Below, piece after piece: positions 63,262 to 64,000 of a stretch of DNA of 64,000 nucleotides. Position 1 is the first letter of the stretch. The number at the start of each line of letters is the position of its first letter. The stretch spans positions 62,001 through 126,000 of the forward strand of contig DATNEW010000039.1 in assembly GCA_035606695.1 (NCBI GenBank). The letters run 5' to 3'. Below the pieces are notes generated by a model, which was not told the DNA's origin, searched no databases, and worked only from the letters and a program-made list of their open reading frames with translations. This DNA comes from Gemmatimonadaceae bacterium. Its GTDB lineage: Bacteria > Gemmatimonadota > Gemmatimonadetes > Gemmatimonadales > Gemmatimonadaceae. The translations under genes were made by a program, and so were the position numbers.

Positions 63262-64000
63262 TCAGGGGAGACGCAGGCTCGGCAGGGAAAATGTGAGCGT
63301 CGTGCCCGAGCCTTCGGCGCTGTCGAGCGACAGATTGCCGCCGTGGTCGTTTATCACGCGGTGCGCGACGGCCAGGCCAATGCCGGCGCGACCGGGCTTC
63401 GTCGTAACGAGAGGTTCGAAGGCGTGCGACAGCGTGTCGGCGGGGATGGCCGGGCCATCGTTGTGCAGACGCGACCGCCAGGCGCCGTCGCGATCGACCG
63501 ACGACGCGATCGTGAGATCACTCCCTTCGGGCGCCGCGTCAATGGCATTGACGAGGGCATTGCTCAGCGCCAGCGCGAGCTGCTCGGCGTCGATGGCGCA
63601 GGTTGCTCGCGGGTCGGCGGGGGTGTGTTGAACGAGGAGCGCCTTGCTCTCGAGGATGCCGCGATTGGACGCGAGGACGTCGGTCCAGACGTCGTCGGGA
63701 TTCGCGGGCTCGAGACGTACCGGCGCGGGACGTCCGTACTCGAGCAGTGCCGACACGAGAGCGTTGAGACGCTCCGTCTCGCGGAGAATGCGGCCGAGGT
63801 TCCGCTCGATGAGCGGGTCGTCGGTGTTGCGATAGCGCAGGAGCTGCGCGGCAGACGCAATGGCGAACACCGGGTTGCGCAACTCGTGCGCGATCGCGGC
63901 GGCGACATGCTGAGACGCCTTGACGCGCTCTCGCCGCAGCGTTCGCGCGGTGATCGGCGTGTCGGTGCGCGATTCGATGTCCACGGAGCCGTGTGGGAAG
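63262..64000 (-). CDS. Sensor histidine kinase, 5' end outside the window
   Basis: The C-terminal 240 or more residues of a histidine kinase. The H box is AAIAHELRNPVFAIAS, with the phosphorylated His; N box NALVNAIDAA; G boxes RAGIGLAVAH and GSGTTLTFSLP. The frame stays open to the window edge; an in-frame GTG at 63984 is the only start inside the window, so upstream sensor domains are probably cut off. Located 93 bases before the MerR-like gene on the same strand. Confidence 0.87.
   Translation of the reverse strand, partial: FPHGSVDIESRTDTPITARTLRRERVKASQHVAAAIAHELRNPVFAIASAAQLLRYRNTDDPLIERNLGRILRETERLNALVSALLEYGRPAPVRLEPANPDDVWTDVLASNRGILESKALLVQHTPADPRATCAIDAEQLALALSNALVNAIDAAPEGSDLTIASSVDRDGAWRSRLHNDGPAIPADTLSHAFEPLVTTKPGRAGIGLAVAHRVINDHGGNLSLDSAEGSGTTLTFSLPSLRLP

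Overview
The window is GC-rich bacterial chromosomal DNA, densely coded on both strands. A secretin, many lipoproteins, a beta-barrel surface protein and pseudopilins point to a double-membrane bacterium. The mix of TolB/PD40 proteins, M1/M28/S41 exported enzymes, MSHA-like type IV pilus genes and a SARP-type giant regulator is most like Gemmatimonadota; this is inference from gene content, since no rRNA is present. I see no rRNA, tRNA, CRISPR array, insertion sequence or prophage.

Left part (1-16.4 kb): free-methionine sulfoxide reductase, an HD phosphohydrolase, ispG, a cold-shock gene, a small regulator-like gene with two matching palindromes upstream, and a compact arginine regulon. argR-argG-argH run left and argC-argB-argD-argA(GNAT) run right from a shared intergenic region holding an ARG box of the TGCAT-N4-ATGCA type. 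A GntR/YtrA-type repressor with a clear operator then leads an ABC exporter operon that ends in two exported proteins of unknown function.

Middle part (16.4-34 kb): an M28 peptidase; an [FeFe]-hydrogenase-like membrane protein divergent from a Crp/Fnr regulator; an alpha/beta hydrolase; a histone-H1-like Lys/Ala-rich protein; a YhaM-like nuclease; a second cold-shock gene; a split LigD (separate ligase and polymerase genes in one operon); an NrtR-like regulator; a GH3 lipoprotein with a YggX-like iron protein; a desaturase; an M1 aminopeptidase; and an aldo/keto reductase. Opposed arrays of a GCGNTGG heptamer lie around the YggX gene.

Right part (34-64 kb): the most distinctive region is a type IV pilus/type II secretion-like locus laid out like the MSHA pilus cluster. 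A leftward nine-gene operon (56411 to 45815) encodes, in order, the assembly ATPase (E), platform protein (G), PilM/N fusion (I), PilO-like (J), PilP-like (K), secretin (L), ExeA-like ATPase (M), TPR protein (N) and an STN-domain lipoprotein. Six GspG-like pseudopilins lie on the other strand in three pairs, together with a 939-residue repeat lipoprotein. Between them sits a 1386-residue regulator combining SARP/BTAD, AAA ATPase, one membrane helix, a TolB/PD40 propeller, an Ig-like and a lectin-like domain. Phased GTAAC/GTAAT repeats occur at several of these promoters, so a membrane-bound SARP acting on the pilus genes is a testable model. Beyond this lie a PD40 lipoprotein, an S41 protease, a plasmid-type RepA-like initiator, an SDR enzyme, a PLD-family enzyme, a MerR-like regulator and a histidine kinase cut by the window edge.
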